17,972 bases of DNA from CAZABP01 sp964483245. Lineage in GTDB: Bacteria; Planctomycetota; UBA1135; UBA2386. Of this stretch, positions 16,010 through 17,972 are shown one piece after another; the first letter of the stretch is position 1, and each line of letters opens with the position of its first letter. The position numbers were made by a program, and so were the translations under genes. The notes under the pieces were generated by a model. That model saw nothing but the letters and a program-made list of their open reading frames with translations. It was not told the DNA's origin and ran no database searches. Location of the stretch: assembly GCA_964483245.1 (NCBI GenBank), contig CAZABP010000074.1, positions 1 through 17,972 of the forward strand, given 5' to 3'.

Positions 16010-17101
16010 ATGGTATCGATGGAAGAGCTGCTGAACACGATGGTTCAGCGCGGAGGTTCGGACCTGCATCTGTCGGTCGGTGCGCCGCCGAAGGTGCGCA
16101 TCGACGGCAAGCTCGTCGACACCGAGTACGAGGTGTTGACGCCGGAGGTCACCAAGAAGCTGCTCTATTCGGTCATGACGACCGACCAGGTCGCGAGCTT
16201 CGAGAAGCACCTCGAACTCGACTTCTCGTTCGGTGTGCAGAACATGGGCCGCTTCCGGACCAACGGGTTCCTGCAGCGCGGCACCGTGGCGGCGGTCATG
16301 CGCGTGATCCCGTTCGAGACCTACGACTTCGAGCAGCTCGGGATCGACCGGCGCGTGTGCGAGTCGATCTGCGAGTTGAACAAGGGTCTGGTGCTGTGCA
16401 CGGGCGCCACCGGCTCGGGCAAGTCGACGACGCTGGCGTCGCTGATCGACCACATCAACCGCGGGGAGCACGGGCACATCGTCACGATCGAGGACCCGAT
16501 CGAGTTCCTGCACCGCAACAAGGGCTGCCTGGTCAACCAGCGCGAGGTCCATGCCGACACGCTCGGCTTCGAGCCGGCCCTGCGCTCAGTACTGCGCCAG
16601 GATCCGGACGTCGTGCTGGTCGGCGAAATGCGCGACCTCGAGACGATCGAAGCAGCGCTGACGCTGGCGGAGACCGGTCACCTGACGTTCGCGACGCTGC
16701 ACACGTCCGACACGACGCAGACGATCAACCGCATCATCGACGTGTTCCCGGCCCACCAGCAGCAGCAGATCCGCACGATGCTGTCGTTCACGCTGCAGGC
16801 CGTGATCTGCCAGCAGCTGCTGCCGCGCGCGCAGGGCAAGGGCCGCGTGCTCGCCGCTGAGGTCATGATCGCGACGCCGGCGATCCGCGCGCTGGTGCGC
16901 GAGAACAAGGCGCACCAGATCCCGACGATCATCCAGACCAGCGCGCAGTACGGGATGAAGACGATGAACCAGTCGATCTTCGATCTCTACCGCGCCGGTC
17001 AGGTCACGTTCGAGGAGGCCCGCCAGCACTCGCCCGATCCGGGTGAGTTCGATCGGCTGGTCGAGCGCCTGCAGCGGCCCGGTTTCGCGAAGTCGCGATG
17101 A
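16010..17101 (+). CDS. pilT: Type IV pilus retraction ATPase PilT
   Basis: This 363-residue hexameric cytoplasmic AAA-type secretion ATPase drives pilus disassembly and twitching. The N-terminus has GSDLHLSVGAPPKVRIDGKL, the typical PilT PAS-like start. Walker A is GATGSGKST (132-140), the Asp box is IVTIEDPIEFLH (157-168), Walker B is VVLVGEMRD (201-209) and the His box is ATLHTSDT (228-235). The PilT-specific AIRALVRENKAHQI segment is present, and the length is typical. It distinguishes PilT from PilB, which is encoded next. ATG 16010 is used; ATG 16019 (Met4) is equally good, and neither has a clear Shine-Dalgarno sequence. The stop overlaps the pilB start (ATGA), indicating coupled translation and motor pairing. 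The leader holds a row of stem-loops that may regulate expression. Confidence 0.97.
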   Translation: MVSMEELLNTMVQRGGSDLHLSVGAPPKVRIDGKLVDTEYEVLTPEVTKKLLYSVMTTDQVASFEKHLELDFSFGVQNMGRFRTNGFLQRGTVAAVMRVIPFETYDFEQLGIDRRVCESICELNKGLVLCTGATGSGKSTTLASLIDHINRGEHGHIVTIEDPIEFLHRNKGCLVNQREVHADTLGFEPALRSVLRQDPDVVLVGEMRDLETIEAALTLAETGHLTFATLHTSDTTQTINRIIDVFPAHQQQQIRTMLSFTLQAVICQQLLPRAQGKGRVLAAEVMIATPAIRALVRENKAHQIPTIIQTSAQYGMKTMNQSIFDLYRAGQVTFEEARQHSPDPGEFDRLVERLQRPGFAKSR

Positions 17102-17972
17102 CCCAGTACGCACGCAAGCTGAAGACCCTGCTCGAGCGGGCGGGCAAGCTGAAGCCGGAGGAGGCGGATGCCGTCCTCGCCGAGGCGCAGTCGCAGAACC
17201 GTTCGTTCTCCGACCTGCTGGTCAAGAAGAACCTCGTCGCCGAGGCGGACATCGTCCGCATCGTCGGCATCGCGGCGAACCTGCCGCCGATCGACCTGCG
17301 CCGGCTGAAGTTCAACCAGGACGTCATCGAGGTGGTCCCGGTCGACGTCGCGGTCGGTTATCGGATCTTCCCGATCGACAAGATCGGCAGCGTGTTGACG
17401 GTCGCGATCGCGAACCCGTTCGACGTGCTGAAGCTGGACGATCTGCGCATCATCACCGGTTGTCAGCTCCGTCCGGTCGTCACGACCGAGGAGGCGATCG
17501 AGACGGTGATCCCGCTCGCGTACCGCTCCGCCGAGCAGGACGTGCAAGGGCTGATCTCCGGCTTCGAAGGTGAAGACCTCGAGCTCAAGGAGACCGACGG
17601 CGAAGAAGACTCGATGGATCTGTCGGCGATCAGCGACGAAGCGTCGCCGGTCGTCAAGCTGGTCAACAAGATGATCTCGGACGCCTGCGCGTCGGGCGTC
17701 AGCGACATCCACATCGAGCCGTTCGAGAAGAAGGTGATCGTCCGCTACCGCAAGGACGGCGACATGGTCGAAGCGATGGTGCTGCCCAAGAAGATGCAGA
17801 ACAACATCACCTCGCGCATCAAGATCATGTCGAAGCTCGACATCGCCGAGAAGCAGAAGCCGCAGGACGGCAAGTTCCAGATGAAGCTCGGCAACAAGAC
17901 GATCGACTTCCGCGTGTCGATCCTGCCGGTGATCTGGGGCGAGAAGACCGTGTTCCGCATCCTCGACTCGTC
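17098..17972 (+). CDS. pilB: Type IV pilus extension ATPase PilB / GspE family (3' end outside window)
   Basis: ATG 17098 overlaps the pilT stop, and the frame stays open to the window edge (291 complete codons). Residues 1-150 form an MshEN-type N-terminal domain (LLVKKNLVAEADIVRIVG, LPPIDLRRL, VLTVAIANPFDVLKLDDL), a fold that in some PilB/MshE ATPases binds cyclic-di-GMP. An acidic linker (GEDLELKETDGEEDS) leads to the T2SSE region: SPVVKLVNKMISDACASG (183-200), SDIHIEP (202-208), IKIMSKLDIAEKQKPQDG and FRVSILPVIWGEK. The Walker A, Walker B and zinc-binding parts lie beyond the window. It powers pilus assembly, opposing PilT. GspE of a type II system is an alternative, but PilT adjacency favours PilB. 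A pilC gene would be expected downstream. Confidence 0.95.
   Translation, partial: MTQYARKLKTLLERAGKLKPEEADAVLAEAQSQNRSFSDLLVKKNLVAEADIVRIVGIAANLPPIDLRRLKFNQDVIEVVPVDVAVGYRIFPIDKIGSVLTVAIANPFDVLKLDDLRIITGCQLRPVVTTEEAIETVIPLAYRSAEQDVQGLISGFEGEDLELKETDGEEDSMDLSAISDEASPVVKLVNKMISDACASGVSDIHIEPFEKKVIVRYRKDGDMVEAMVLPKKMQNNITSRIKIMSKLDIAEKQKPQDGKFQMKLGNKTIDFRVSILPVIWGEKTVFRILDS

Overview
The window is high-GC DNA with every convincing gene on the + strand, tightly packed. The genes call for a diderm (Gram-negative-type) bacterium: four very large secreted proteins, three of which show a lipoprotein signal peptide (the fourth is cut at the window edge), an OmpA-type peptidoglycan-binding lipoprotein, a prepilin peptidase, and the type IV pilus motors PilT and PilB. 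Huge Ig-like and Gly-rich lipoproteins together with an EF-G-like GTPase carrying GHGGSGKT would fit Planctomycetota or a similar lineage with large secreted proteins. That placement is an inference from style, not from a marker gene. I see no tRNA, rRNA, CRISPR, transposase or phage gene.

Layout. (1) Positions 2-11689 hold four consecutive genes for secreted proteins with SbsA/Big_5-style Ig-like segments. They form two alternating families, A-B-A'-B'. A (2-2098, 5' cut by the window edge) and A' (5764-9732) are collinear paralogs. B (2218-5652) and B' (9833-11689) share two Ig-like segments followed by a beta-helix-like core, with a long Gly-rich insertion only in B. All four end in a related C-terminal strand pattern. 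This looks like an old duplication of a two-gene unit, and I know of no function for it. (2) Positions 11848-13469: prepilin peptidase (pilD) closely followed by an OmpA-domain lipoprotein. (3) Positions 13470-13800: a 331-base gap full of perfect inverted repeats, a REP/MITE-like candidate. (4) Positions 13801-15840: an EF-G-like translational GTPase with an altered G4 motif. (5) Positions 15862-15983: six stem-loops in a row before pilT. (6) Positions 16010-17972: pilT overlapping pilB by four bases (ATGA), with pilB running off the window.

How it may fit together. PilD processes prepilins, PilB powers pilus extension and PilT powers retraction, so the right half is a type IV pilus (or type II secretion-like) locus. 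The OmpA lipoprotein could link the envelope to peptidoglycan. The A/B lipoproteins would decorate the outer surface or periplasm next to this machinery. A functional link to the pilus is suggested only by position.
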